Source of the DNA: an uncultured Mesonia sp.
GTDB taxonomy: Bacteria; Bacteroidota; Bacteroidia; Flavobacteriales; Flavobacteriaceae
Direction of reading: 5' to 3'
Assembly: GCA_947499595.1 (NCBI GenBank)
Contig: CANMOY010000003.1
Coordinates: 124,001-188,000, forward strand
Length of the DNA: 64,000 bases
This document shows positions 10,158 through 19,342 of this stretch, piece after piece. The translations under genes and the position numbers were made by a program. The notes under the pieces were generated by a model. That model saw only the letters and a list, made by a program, of their open reading frames with translations, was not told where the DNA came from and ran no database searches. Each line of letters starts with the position of its first letter. Position 1 is the first letter of the stretch.

Positions 10158-11243
10158 TTAGTTGTATTCATTTAGTTGAGGTTCTTCTGTAGTTGTTCCG
10201 CTTTCAGTTTCTTTCAGAGGTAAATACAATTCGGTTATCCACTGGGCAGGATTTTCTTCTTGGTCAGAAGCTACCACGTAAATCAAAAAGCGCTCCGCTT
10301 GCTCATCCACATTTAAGAATTCTTGCTGTGCATAAGCATAAGCTTTTTCCCAAGCTTGTTCTAAACTCTTATAATTTCCCTGTAAGGTGACTTTTAAAAC
10401 CTTTTTTTGGGGCATAAACCCGGTAAGCACATCATCCGCTTTGAGCGTGATTACTCGCGAAGAAATAGGAATGCCTGCCGAGATTATAACCGATTGATTC
10501 AGGGTATCTATGTTGTTAAAAACTGTGATACCAGAACCCGAAGCCCTTAAATTATTACGCTGCATATAGTTTTCAACTTGCGATATTATTTTTTGGCTCT
10601 TGTTTACGATTAAATCGGAATTATTTTTAGAAGCTGTAGAAGCATACAAATAATAACTGCCACTAAACTGAGTCACACCTTCGACAGAGATGCTTGTTTT
10701 CTTCATTTCACGTATCAAATATTCATCCAGATTTTTTAAACTTAAATCAAAATTATCGGCTATAATTTTATCTAGACTTGGGGTTCTCCAAATACCAAAT
10801 AATTTTGCCAAAAAACTTTTTTTTCCCGATAGTGTAAGTTGAATTTGCGTTTGAGACTCGATTTCTTGTATTGTCCAGCCTAGATTGATTTCTGCCTCAT
10901 TCCTTCCTTGACTCAAATTCATTTTTTGTGTCATTTTAGAGAAAGGCTGTCTTTCAATTGTCTTTATTTCGCCAGATATTTCATTAAAGTTACTAAATTG
11001 GGTAATAGAATCTGTTGACCTAATATTTTCTTTTGGCTTTAAAACTATAGGTGAACCAGTAGAGTCGGTTACAAAATTTTCCCAGTTCTCAAAATTATGA
11101 ATCTGTTTAAAAGCCATAGAACCAGGAGCTTTGGTTTTTTGAGTAAGCGTATATTTAAAATTCCCGTCTAGTGTGGCAACATAGAGTGAAGTACCTATAA
11201 TTGCAACTAAGAACAATAAAAAGATGTATTTAAATATTTTCAT
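10158..11243 (-). CDS. Membrane-anchored SRPBCC/GyrI-like effector-binding protein
   Basis: A 361-residue protein with one N-terminal membrane segment (about residues 4-25). Residues 35-180 resemble an SRPBCC (START-like) lipid or ligand-binding domain: a beta-rich stretch with MAFKQIHNFENWENFV and a long C-terminal helix. Residues 200-345 resemble the GyrI-like effector-binding domain, with RASGSGITVFNNIDT and the segment VTLQGNYKSLEQAWEKAYAYA. This two-domain order is seen in other Bacteroidota proteins; the ligand is unknown. It is directly followed by crcB with zero spacing. Confidence 0.72.
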   Translation of the reverse strand: MKIFKYIFLLFLVAIIGTSLYVATLDGNFKYTLTQKTKAPGSMAFKQIHNFENWENFVTDSTGSPIVLKPKENIRSTDSITQFSNFNEISGEIKTIERQPFSKMTQKMNLSQGRNEAEINLGWTIQEIESQTQIQLTLSGKKSFLAKLFGIWRTPSLDKIIADNFDLSLKNLDEYLIREMKKTSISVEGVTQFSGSYYLYASTASKNNSDLIVNKSQKIISQVENYMQRNNLRASGSGITVFNNIDTLNQSVIISAGIPISSRVITLKADDVLTGFMPQKKVLKVTLQGNYKSLEQAWEKAYAYAQQEFLNVDEQAERFLIYVVASDQEENPAQWITELYLPLKETESGTTTEEPQLNEYN

Positions 11244-11327
11244 ACAAAAGTCTTGAGCATGGTAAAACGAATATACTTATTTTAGGCCACGAAAGTTTTA
11301 AACAGTTTAAAAATAAAATTAATTAAG

Positions 11328-13376
11328 ATGAAATTAAAATTTATTCCCTTGTTTTTTGCGGCAGCAATCAGTGTGCTAGCTTGTAAACAAGAAAAAGCAA
11401 CTTCAGAAAAGCAAGAAGTAACGACGACCGAAATAGATCAAAAACAAGATTTTCTTTATGTGGTCGAAGAATTTACCGATATTAAAATATTGCGTTACCA
11501 AATACCTGGTTGGGAAAACCTAAGTTTAAAAGAACAAAAATTAGTTTATTACCTAACCCAGGCTGGCCTTGCCGGAAGAGATATTATTTGGGATCAAAAT
11601 TACAGGCACAATTTAAAAATAAGAAAAGCCTTAGAGCATGTTGTAAATAATTACAATGGCGATAAAAACACAGCTTCTTGGGATGATTTTATGACCTACG
11701 TAAAACGTGTATGGTTTTCAAATGGTATTCACCACCATTACTCTAACGATAAAATAAAGCCCGAATTTGAGAAATCATACTTAAAAACGCTTTTGACAGA
11801 AACAAATTACAAGCTTGAAGATGAGGTGTTCGAGGTGATTTTTAATGATAAGGATGCCAAAAAAGTAAACTTAGATGCTTCAAAAGGCTTGCTGAAAGGA
11901 TCAGCAACCAATTTTTATGGAGTAGAGGTGACGGCAGCTGAGGTGGATGATTTTTACGCAAAAAAAACATCACCTAATCCAGAAAAGCCACTTTCTTTTG
12001 GATTAAACTCTAAGCTTGTGAAGGAAAATGGGGAATTAATTGAAAAAACGTATAAGGTTGACGGTATGTACCATGAGTCAATCGTTAAAGTAATTGAATG
12101 GTTAGAAAAAGCAAAAACTGTTGCTGAAAATGAAGCGCAAGCAGATGCTTTGGAGCTTTTAATAGAGTACTACACCACTGGTGAATTACAGGTTTGGGAT
12201 GATTATAATGTGGCTTGGGTTGAAGCTACCGAAGGAAATATTGACTACATTAACGGATTTATCGAGGTGTACAATGATCCAAAAGGTTATCGGGGGTCTT
12301 TCGAAAATATCGTACAGATTAAAGACTTCGATATGTCAAAAAAAATGGCTGTATTAGAAGATAATGTGCAGTGGTTCGAAGACAATGCGCCAATTGCTAA
12401 GGAGCATAAAAAAGAAAATGTAAAAGGAGTTACTTACAAAACCGTTATTGTAGCTGGTGAAGCAGGTGACGCATCGCCTAGCACGCCCATCGGTGTAAAC
12501 TTACCTAATGCCAATTGGATTAGACAAGAGCATGGTAGTAAATCAGTTTCCTTGGGTAATATTATAAATGCTTACAACAATGCTGGAGGCACTGATAAGT
12601 TAAGGGAGTTTGCCTATACCGAAGAAGAAATTAAATTATCTGAACAATATGGTAAATTGGCCGATAAATTACATACTGCTTTGCACGAAGTTGTTGGGCA
12701 CGCTTCGGGTAAACTTAATCCTGGCGTTGGAGAAACCAAAGAAACTTTAAAAGAATATGCATCGACCTTAGAAGAAGGAAGAGCAGATTTGGTTGGTTTA
12801 TATTATTTAATGGACCCTAAATTGCAAGAACTCGGTTTAACCGATAATAGTGAGAAACTAGGAAAAGCTGCTTATAATGATTATATTAGAAATGGATTAA
12901 TGACCCAATTAACTAGAATTGAACTTGGCAAAGATATTGAAGAGGCTCATATGCGAAATAGACAATGGGTGAGCGCTTGGGTTTATGAAAAAGGAAAAGA
13001 AGAAAATGTAATTGAAAAAATTAACAAAGAGGGTAAAACCTATTTTGTAATTAATGATTACCAGAAGTTACGTGAATTATTTGGAGACTTACTCAAGGAA
13101 ACCCAAAGAATTAAATCAGAAGGTGATTTTAAAGCGGTTAAGGCACTTGTCGAGAATTATGGGGTTAAGGTAGATCAAGAGTTGCATAAAGAAGTGATCG
13201 AAAGAAATTCCAAATTCAATGCCAAACCTTATAGCGGTTTTGTAAACCCTATTTTAAGACCAGAAATGAATGAAAACGGAGAAATAATAAAAATTAGCAT
13301 AGAGCAACCTGAGTCTTTTATGCATCAAATGCTTAACTACAGTAAAAACTATAGCTTTTTACCATTAGAAAACTAA
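11328..13376 (+). CDS. Dipeptidyl-peptidase III family metallopeptidase (M49), lipoprotein
   Basis: A 682-residue zinc peptidase that removes dipeptides from the N-terminus of short peptides. The M49 zinc site is visible as HEVVGH at residues 453-458 (canonical HELLGH) and the second motif EEGRAD at 482-487 (canonical EECRAE). A signal peptide with lipobox (AAISVLAC, Cys at residue 19) places it on the outside of the inner membrane or on the outer membrane. It is monocistronic, with a strong terminator at 13398-13421. Loss of the motif's first Leu-Leu pair to Val-Val is conservative. Confidence 0.93.
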   Translation: MKLKFIPLFFAAAISVLACKQEKATSEKQEVTTTEIDQKQDFLYVVEEFTDIKILRYQIPGWENLSLKEQKLVYYLTQAGLAGRDIIWDQNYRHNLKIRKALEHVVNNYNGDKNTASWDDFMTYVKRVWFSNGIHHHYSNDKIKPEFEKSYLKTLLTETNYKLEDEVFEVIFNDKDAKKVNLDASKGLLKGSATNFYGVEVTAAEVDDFYAKKTSPNPEKPLSFGLNSKLVKENGELIEKTYKVDGMYHESIVKVIEWLEKAKTVAENEAQADALELLIEYYTTGELQVWDDYNVAWVEATEGNIDYINGFIEVYNDPKGYRGSFENIVQIKDFDMSKKMAVLEDNVQWFEDNAPIAKEHKKENVKGVTYKTVIVAGEAGDASPSTPIGVNLPNANWIRQEHGSKSVSLGNIINAYNNAGGTDKLREFAYTEEEIKLSEQYGKLADKLHTALHEVVGHASGKLNPGVGETKETLKEYASTLEEGRADLVGLYYLMDPKLQELGLTDNSEKLGKAAYNDYIRNGLMTQLTRIELGKDIEEAHMRNRQWVSAWVYEKGKEENVIEKINKEGKTYFVINDYQKLRELFGDLLKETQRIKSEGDFKAVKALVENYGVKVDQELHKEVIERNSKFNAKPYSGFVNPILRPEMNENGEIIKISIEQPESFMHQMLNYSKNYSFLPLEN

Positions 13377-13397
13377 AAGCAAAGCTAATTCGAGAAT

Positions 13398-13421
13398 AGC
13401 CCCCAGTCAATATTGGGGGCT
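13398..13421. terminator. Bidirectional terminator between DPP III and the response regulator
   Basis: An 8-bp GC-rich stem (AGCCCCCA with TGGGGGCT) and a T-run on the plus strand lie between two convergent genes. Confidence 0.8.
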
Positions 13422-13423
13422 TT

Positions 13424-14047
13424 TTAATTGAAATCATATTTTTTTTCGATTGCATAGCGCAGCAATTCACCTTTTCCTTGTAAACCTAGCTTTTTAATCA
13501 TGTTTTTTCTATGGGTCTCTACAGTTGAAACAGAGCAATAGCGTTCTTCTGCTATTTCATTGCTGGTAAGCCCTCTTCCTATGAGTTGCAATATCTCACG
13601 TTCAGATTTACTTAAAATAGTTTTTTTGTTGCTATTATTTTGACCAAGACTGTTAACATCTATGGCTTTATCATAATAATTCTCACCCTTTAAGACAGTA
13701 TCTATCGCTATTTTAAGATCATTGAGACCAGAACTTTTTAAGATATATCCATGAGCACCGGCTTCGCGCATTTGTTCAATGGCTTGCAATTGGTCAAACA
13801 TGGTAAAAGCAATTATTTTAATTTTGGGAAACAGCTGAGTAATGGTCTGGGTGAGGCTTATCCCGTCTAAAATAGGCATGCGAATATCGGTTAAAACTAC
13901 ATCGGGTTGTTTCTTTTTAATTTGCTCCAGCAAATCTTTTCCGTTATTAGCAGTATGAATGATTTTGTAGTCTTCTTCATATTTCAACAATAGATCTATG
14001 CCGTCTATTAGCGATTGGTGGTCTTCTGCAATACTTATCTTTATCAT
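13424..14047 (-). CDS. LuxR/NarL-family response regulator
   Basis: A 207-residue two-component regulator. The N-terminal receiver has the phosphoacceptor Asp in the VVLTDIRMPILDG context (about residue 56), followed by the conserved Thr (IAFTMFDQ) and Lys (ILKSSG). The C-terminal NarL/LuxR helix-turn-helix spans about residues 143-205 (SKSEREILQLIGRGLTSNEI, VSTVETHRKNMIKKLG). It binds DNA when phosphorylated. Its start overlaps the stop of the kinase gene by 4 bp (14044-14047), so the pair is translationally coupled and is certainly a cognate system. Confidence 0.94.
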   Translation of the reverse strand: MIKISIAEDHQSLIDGIDLLLKYEEDYKIIHTANNGKDLLEQIKKKQPDVVLTDIRMPILDGISLTQTITQLFPKIKIIAFTMFDQLQAIEQMREAGAHGYILKSSGLNDLKIAIDTVLKGENYYDKAIDVNSLGQNNSNKKTILSKSEREILQLIGRGLTSNEIAEERYCSVSTVETHRKNMIKKLGLQGKGELLRYAIEKKYDFN

Positions 14048-15780
14048 AAGGGTATGTTTATAATTATGCTTGTACCCCGCTGAGGGTTAGAATCAATTTC
14101 AATGGTTCCCATCAGGTTTTCCACTCTTTTCTCAATACTTCCTAAGCCAATTCCTGTTTGATTAGAAAATTTAAAATTTTTGGGTAGGCCAATGCCGTTA
14201 TCTTCAACAATAATATTGAGACTTGAGTCGTGATTGGTCAGCGATATGGTAGCTTGTGAGGCTTTAGCATGCTTAATGATGTTGGTGAGTAATTCTTGAA
14301 TAATTCTGTATATTCTTATTTCTAAACTATTATCTAAGCGATTATCTAAACCAAAATCTTCTACAGAAATTGCTAGATCTTGGGTTGAAAATTGGTTAGC
14401 AAGCTTTTTAATTGCGGGTAATAATCCTTTTTTGGCAATCACCCCAGTACTTTTTTCATGGGCCATCCCTCGTACTTTTTCATAAGCATCATTAATCAAT
14501 TCTACGCCATTTTGTAAGGCTTGTTGCTTAAAATTGGCATCAGGTTTTTGCAATTGCATTAAATTAATTTTTAGGGCAGCAAGAGTAGCACCTAAATTAT
14601 CGTGTAGATTCTCAGCCAATCGCTGCCGCTCTTTCTCTTGACCTTCAATTAATGTATCTATACTGTTTAACTCTTGATCTTTGAGTTCTTTTTCAATTTG
14701 TTTTTGTTTTAATTGCTCCTCTTTACGGATAAGTTCTCGTTTTTTTCGTGCATTTTTCAATATTAAAAATACGATTAAAGATCCTATCACTAAAGCTGAA
14801 ATTATACCGGCCCATAAGAGCTGCTGTACCTTTTTCTTTTTTTCAATATCATGCTTTAAGACGATATTTTCTTTTTCTTTTTTTTCGGCCTCATATTTCT
14901 CTTGTAAATCTGCAATAGCTATTTTCTGCTTTTCATAGTTTATTTTTCGGCGTAACTGTTCAGATTTATACATGTAATCCAAAGCTGTTTTGTAGTTTCC
15001 TAATTCATAATGATAGCGGGCAAGCTTTGCGTTTATTACCTTATGGTATAGATCTACATTAGTGCTAATAGGTACTTCTTTTGCTTGATTTATATAATTC
15101 AAGGCCAGTTTAAACTTCTTTTCTTTCTCATAACTATTGGCATAGTTAATTAAGTTGTTCACCAATAATTCATGCTCATTGGTGCTTTGTAAATAATCAA
15201 TATTTTTTTGGTATTTAATACGGGCAGAGTCTTGTAGATTTTCATACCCAGAATGTATTAAACCTAAATTACCACGTGCCCGAACAAGCGATAAGCTATC
15301 GCCTATTTTTCTTGCTAGTGCTATGGCTTTTTGATAATTTTCTTTTGCTTTAGGATAAGTTTTACTTGAGAGGTAAGATACACCAAAACCCAGATGAGAT
15401 TGAACCAGCGCTTTTATATTATTTTTTTTCTTAGCGTAATCATAAAAAGCTTGTAAATGGCGCCTCGATTGTTCGCTGTTCTTGGCATTACCCGTATTAA
15501 AAATCTCGTAATTGCAGTAAGCTAATTCTTTTTCTAAGTTTAGCGATTTATAGATTTCTAACGCTTCAAAAAGTAAAGGAGAGGCTTTATCGTGCCTATC
15601 ATTTAAATTGTAATTTTGTGCCAATTTTACCAATTTATCTGCGCGAGATTTGGGGTTATCTTCCTTATGAAGTTCCTCTTGATAATAAGCGATAGAATCA
15701 AATGCTTCCTTCGGTTGTTCCTGGGCTAAACTTAATGCAGATATAAATATAAACTGCAGGATTAAAAATGCTTTAAGCAT
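14044..15780 (-). CDS. TPR-containing sensor histidine kinase (HisKA_3 type)
   Basis: I place the start at 15780. It gives a clean signal peptide (MLKAFLILQFIFISALSLAQ) and only an 8-bp overlap with the upstream gene, whereas an ATG at 15843 would add 21 residues and overlap it by 71 bp. Architecture of the 578-residue form: a periplasmic tetratricopeptide array, a single membrane helix (LLWAGIISALVIGSLIVFLI), a cytosolic coiled coil, the HisKA_3 phosphoacceptor helix (RLAENLHDNLGATL) and an HATPase domain with N box (LLTNIIKHAKAS), VEDNGIGLP and GIGLGSIEKRV. This is the common Bacteroidota TPR-kinase design that signals to a NarL-type regulator. The stimulus is unknown. Confidence 0.9.
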   Translation of the reverse strand: MLKAFLILQFIFISALSLAQEQPKEAFDSIAYYQEELHKEDNPKSRADKLVKLAQNYNLNDRHDKASPLLFEALEIYKSLNLEKELAYCNYEIFNTGNAKNSEQSRRHLQAFYDYAKKKNNIKALVQSHLGFGVSYLSSKTYPKAKENYQKAIALARKIGDSLSLVRARGNLGLIHSGYENLQDSARIKYQKNIDYLQSTNEHELLVNNLINYANSYEKEKKFKLALNYINQAKEVPISTNVDLYHKVINAKLARYHYELGNYKTALDYMYKSEQLRRKINYEKQKIAIADLQEKYEAEKKEKENIVLKHDIEKKKKVQQLLWAGIISALVIGSLIVFLILKNARKKRELIRKEEQLKQKQIEKELKDQELNSIDTLIEGQEKERQRLAENLHDNLGATLAALKINLMQLQKPDANFKQQALQNGVELINDAYEKVRGMAHEKSTGVIAKKGLLPAIKKLANQFSTQDLAISVEDFGLDNRLDNSLEIRIYRIIQELLTNIIKHAKASQATISLTNHDSSLNIIVEDNGIGLPKNFKFSNQTGIGLGSIEKRVENLMGTIEIDSNPQRGTSIIINIPL

Positions 15781-16237
15781 TTGAAATGATACCGCCGCAG
15801 GCTTCGATAGGATATTGTAGATGTTGATTTGCTTCATCTTCACATAAAATTTGATAGGTGTTCATTTGGTGTTCAAGGACCAGTTCTTTTAAATTTTCGA
15901 GCATCGATGACGGTTCAACTTCTCCTGCAAGTTGATGATAAGAAATAATTTGTAACTGTTGGTTTATTATAGAAGTAAAATTCAATAAACTTAAATCGAT
16001 GTCAAGACTTAATTGGGTTTCTACAGGTTTATCTTTATACCGATTAGTTGTCCCGTCGCTGAGCAAAACAACCAAAGTAGAACAAGTCTGATTACTCAAG
16101 TTGTAAAGAGCAAAATTGTAAAATGAATGATTCGGAATGTTGATACTTAGATGCAGCGCTAATTGACTGAGATGACTTTCATTGGTTAATTGAAAGTTTT
16201 TCAATTGGCTAACAATTGGAGATGATAATGAATTCAT
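15773..16237 (-). CDS. Unknown 154-aa protein leading the kinase operon
   Basis: I do not recognise this protein. It has no signal peptide or membrane helix, is fairly rich in Leu, Ser, Asn and Gln, and ends CGGIISNA. The visible pattern is amphipathic helices (SQLKNFQLTNESHLSQLALHL) followed by a possible sheet segment (TCSTLVVLLSDGTTNRY). The reading frame is intact and overlaps the kinase start by 8 bp, so it is probably translated from the same mRNA and may modulate the kinase. An FtsX-like permease gene ends 79 bp upstream on the same strand. It could be a fast-evolving or lineage-specific protein. Confidence 0.6.
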   Translation of the reverse strand: MNSLSSPIVSQLKNFQLTNESHLSQLALHLSINIPNHSFYNFALYNLSNQTCSTLVVLLSDGTTNRYKDKPVETQLSLDIDLSLLNFTSIINQQLQIISYHQLAGEVEPSSMLENLKELVLEHQMNTYQILCEDEANQHLQYPIEACGGIISNA

Positions 16238-16316
16238 TGATAGTTTTAGATAGGGTTAGTTTATGTAAATATATATAATTTAACATAAAAAAGCCTAATT
16301 TGATATCATTAATCCA

Positions 16317-17573
16317 TTACATGCCAGTACGTATGGCTTCCACCGGGTCTAGTTTTGAGGCCGATAGTGCGGGTATGATCCCTGCTATAAGTCCGATGGC
16401 CCCCGAAATGCTAATGCCTAAAATCGCATTGTAGGCAGATAAGATAAACGTAAAATCGTCTGTTGCAGCCGAGGCAATAAGGGTGGTGAGGTAAACGAAA
16501 ACCAAACCAACCAATCCTCCAATAATCGCTAAAATAATGGCTTCAAAAAGAAACTGAAGTAAGATGAATTTATTTTTAGCCCCCAATGACTTTTGTATAC
16601 CGATGAGATTTGTTCGTTCTTTTACAGAAACAAACATAATGTTGGCAATACCAAATCCGCCCACGAGCAAAGAAAAGCCGCTTATAACAAGACCTATTAA
16701 ATTTAATTGACCTGTAATGTTATCGATAAAATCGGTAAATCCTTTAAGTTGATTTATGAAGAAGTTATCGGTTTCTTCTGGTTTTAATCCTCTGTAGAGT
16801 CTCATTTTTTGGGTTAACATGGCTAAGTAGGCTTCATTGTCAACGTCCTCTTCTGGTTTGATAATAATTTGTGGGAATGTACCTCGATTATTGTCTCCAT
16901 AAATGCGACGTGCAACATTTACAGGAATAAAAACACTACCATCTTTTGAAGGGCCAAACATGCTTGCTCCTTCTTTTTCTAAAATACCAATGACAGTAAA
17001 TTTTCTTCCGTAAAGCCTCACTTCTTTATTGAGGGCACTTTCTGGATTAGAAAATAAATTTTCGGCAATTTCGTATCCCATTACCAGTACCGGACTTCCA
17101 CTAACGGCTTCAGATTCATTGAAAAAACGTCCAGAAATTAAGCTTAAGTTTTCTATTTCGTAATACTCGCTACCTAATGGTGAAATTTGAACGCTTTGCG
17201 CTTGTTTACCTCCAAAGCTAATTGGTTTTGCTGGCACATTTATGGTGTAGGTTACAGCTTTGGTCTCGGGTAAATTCCTTTTTAAATATTGGTATTCCTT
17301 ATAACTTACATCAGGAAACTGTTGTCTTTTCCATTGCGGTATTTCAGTTGGACCAAAAGAAAATCGGGTGAGTATGATCGTGCTACTATCTAAGGTGCTT
17401 AAACTTCCTTTTACCTCTTTCTCAAGTGAATCTACTGCAGCTAAAACAGCTATGATAGAAAATATACCAATGGTCACCCCCAGAAGTGATAAAAAGGTTC
17501 TTAGTTTATTATTGGTTAAGGCGTTAATCGCAAAGTTGAAACTTTCTTTTATAATCCTTAGATAAATCAGCAT
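16317..17573 (-). CDS. ABC transporter permease, MacB/FtsX family
   Basis: A 418-residue inner-membrane protein with the MacB layout: one N-terminal helix (about 20-45, FLSLLGVTIGIFSIIAVLAAV), a periplasmic MacB_PCD domain (about 50-275) containing the motifs VLVMGYEIAENLF and FTVIGILEKEG, and three C-terminal helices of the FtsX domain (about 290-410, with VKERTNLIGIQKSLGAK and PALSASKLDPVEAIRTG). This type moves substrates or signals across the envelope using a separate ATPase. No ATPase gene is adjacent, so the partner is encoded elsewhere. It lies upstream of the unknown protein and kinase on the same strand. Confidence 0.9.
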   Translation of the reverse strand: MLIYLRIIKESFNFAINALTNNKLRTFLSLLGVTIGIFSIIAVLAAVDSLEKEVKGSLSTLDSSTIILTRFSFGPTEIPQWKRQQFPDVSYKEYQYLKRNLPETKAVTYTINVPAKPISFGGKQAQSVQISPLGSEYYEIENLSLISGRFFNESEAVSGSPVLVMGYEIAENLFSNPESALNKEVRLYGRKFTVIGILEKEGASMFGPSKDGSVFIPVNVARRIYGDNNRGTFPQIIIKPEEDVDNEAYLAMLTQKMRLYRGLKPEETDNFFINQLKGFTDFIDNITGQLNLIGLVISGFSLLVGGFGIANIMFVSVKERTNLIGIQKSLGAKNKFILLQFLFEAIILAIIGGLVGLVFVYLTTLIASAATDDFTFILSAYNAILGISISGAIGLIAGIIPALSASKLDPVEAIRTGM

Positions 17574-17739
17574 ATAAACAATTTAATTAAGCTTAAATAT
17601 AAGACGTTATGCGGTGGTATTTGTTACAAGATGATTTAAATTTTCAAATTTAAAATCTATGTTGTTATAGAACGGGCGCTTTTTACTAAATAATGTTCTT
17701 TTATTTTAAAACAACTGCACATTTTACTAAGAGAAATAC

Positions 17740-17747
17740 TATTTTTG
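17740..17747 (+). promoter_or_regulatory. Possible -7 element for purH
   Basis: The octamer TATTTTTG matches the Bacteroidota -7 consensus TAnnTTTG and lies 22 bp before the purH ATG. No TTTG is present at the right -33 distance, so this is a weak call. Confidence 0.4.
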
Positions 17748-17769
17748 CGCTTTTAAACAACAACACAAC

Positions 17770-19296
17770 ATGAACGATTTAAAAACAATCAAATCAGCTT
17801 TAATTTCTGTATTCCATAAAGAAGGATTAGGACCAATTGTAGAAAAGTTAGATGCCTTAGGCGTTAAAATTTACTCTACTGGAGGCACAGAAAAATTTAT
17901 AAAAGAAAAAGGGATAGATGTGATTGCGGTTGAGGATATTACAGATTATCCTTCAATTCTTGGCGGTAGAGTAAAGACTTTGCATCCCAAGGTATTTGGG
18001 GGTATCTTAAATAGACAAGAAAACCAACAGGATCAAGAACAAATGGAAACTTACCAAATACCACAAATTGATTTGGTAATTGTAGATTTATATCCTTTTG
18101 AAAAAACGGTAGCCTCTGGAGCTAGTGAACAAGATATAGTCGAAAAAATCGATATAGGGGGAATTTCCTTAATTCGCGCTGCAGCCAAAAACTTTAAAGA
18201 CGTTTTGTGTGTGTCTTCTCGAGAAGATTATGAGCAATTATTAGCTGTTCTTAATGAGAATCAAGGTAAAACTTCGTTGAAAGATAGAAAGTTATTTGCG
18301 GCAAAATCTTTTAATGTTTCTTCACATTATGATACGGCGATTTTTAATTACTTTAATGAAGAAGAAACGGCTTATAAACAAAGTTACACTCAAGGTACAG
18401 CTTTACGTTATGGAGAAAATCCGCACCAAAAAGGTTTCTTCTATGGTGATTTTGATGCAATGTTTAATAAATTGCACGGTAAAGAGTTATCATATAATAA
18501 TTTGCTAGATGTAGATGCAGCGGTAAATTTGATGAAAGAATTTAAAGGTGATGCGCCTACTTTTGCCATTTTAAAGCATAATAATGCCTGTGGAGTAGCC
18601 CAACGAGAGACCTTAAAACAAGCTTACCTAGATGCTTTAGCAGGCGATCCTGTTTCAGCTTTTGGAGGTATTTTAATAAGTAATCAAACCATAGATGAAG
18701 AAACGGCAAAAGAAATTCATCAATTATTTTGTGAAGTGGTTATCGCACCTAGCTATACAAATGAGGCTCTTTCAATTTTAAAAGGTAAAAAGAATCGTAT
18801 ACTTTTAGAGCAAAAAGATACAGCTTTGCCAAAACGTACTGTTCGTACTTGTTTAAATGGAGTATTGGTACAAGATCAAGATTATATAACAGATAAGGAA
18901 TCAGACTTGAAAGCGGTGACTAATCAGAAGCCCAATTCAACAGAGTTGGAAGATTTGCTATTTGCTTCGAAAATTTGCAAGCATACTAAATCGAATACCA
19001 TTGTTTTAGCCAAAAATAAGCAACTATGCGCTAGCGGTACCGGCCAAACCAGTCGAGTAGATGCTTTAAGGCAAGCTATTGCTAAGGCAGAATCTTTTAA
19101 TTTTGATTTAAAAGGAGCGGTAATGGCGAGTGATGCGTTTTTTCCTTTTCCAGATTGCGTAGAAATTGCTAACTTGGCAGGAATTAAGGCAGTGATTCAA
19201 CCAGGAGGCTCAATAAAAGATGATTTAAGTATAGATTATTGCAATAAAAACGAAGTTTCTATGGTTATGACAGGTACACGTCATTTTAAACACTAA
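17770..19296 (+). CDS. purH: Bifunctional AICAR formyltransferase / IMP cyclohydrolase
   Basis: Performs the last two steps of IMP synthesis. The 508-residue length is normal. The N-terminal IMP cyclohydrolase (MGS-like) domain has the motifs VKIYSTGGTEKFI, GGRVKTLHPKVFGG and KIDIGGISLIRAAAKN. The C-terminal formyltransferase domain begins near residue 200 with LRYGENPHQKG, continues through ILKHNNACGVA and VSAFGGILISN, and ends with SDAFFPFPDCVE and the PGGSIKD loop. mreB begins 46 bp downstream in the same direction without an obvious terminator, so purH may be the first gene of the rod-shape transcript. Confidence 0.97.
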   Translation: MNDLKTIKSALISVFHKEGLGPIVEKLDALGVKIYSTGGTEKFIKEKGIDVIAVEDITDYPSILGGRVKTLHPKVFGGILNRQENQQDQEQMETYQIPQIDLVIVDLYPFEKTVASGASEQDIVEKIDIGGISLIRAAAKNFKDVLCVSSREDYEQLLAVLNENQGKTSLKDRKLFAAKSFNVSSHYDTAIFNYFNEEETAYKQSYTQGTALRYGENPHQKGFFYGDFDAMFNKLHGKELSYNNLLDVDAAVNLMKEFKGDAPTFAILKHNNACGVAQRETLKQAYLDALAGDPVSAFGGILISNQTIDEETAKEIHQLFCEVVIAPSYTNEALSILKGKKNRILLEQKDTALPKRTVRTCLNGVLVQDQDYITDKESDLKAVTNQKPNSTELEDLLFASKICKHTKSNTIVLAKNKQLCASGTGQTSRVDALRQAIAKAESFNFDLKGAVMASDAFFPFPDCVEIANLAGIKAVIQPGGSIKDDLSIDYCNKNEVSMVMTGTRHFKH

Positions 19297-19342
19297 TTTT
19301 GTAATCGGTTGAACGATTTTTTAAAGCGCAGAGAACTAAATT

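Noticed and set aside
10140-10160. Fluoride riboswitch in front of crcB
   Set aside because: crcB starts directly at the end of the upstream gene, so no leader RNA space exists there.
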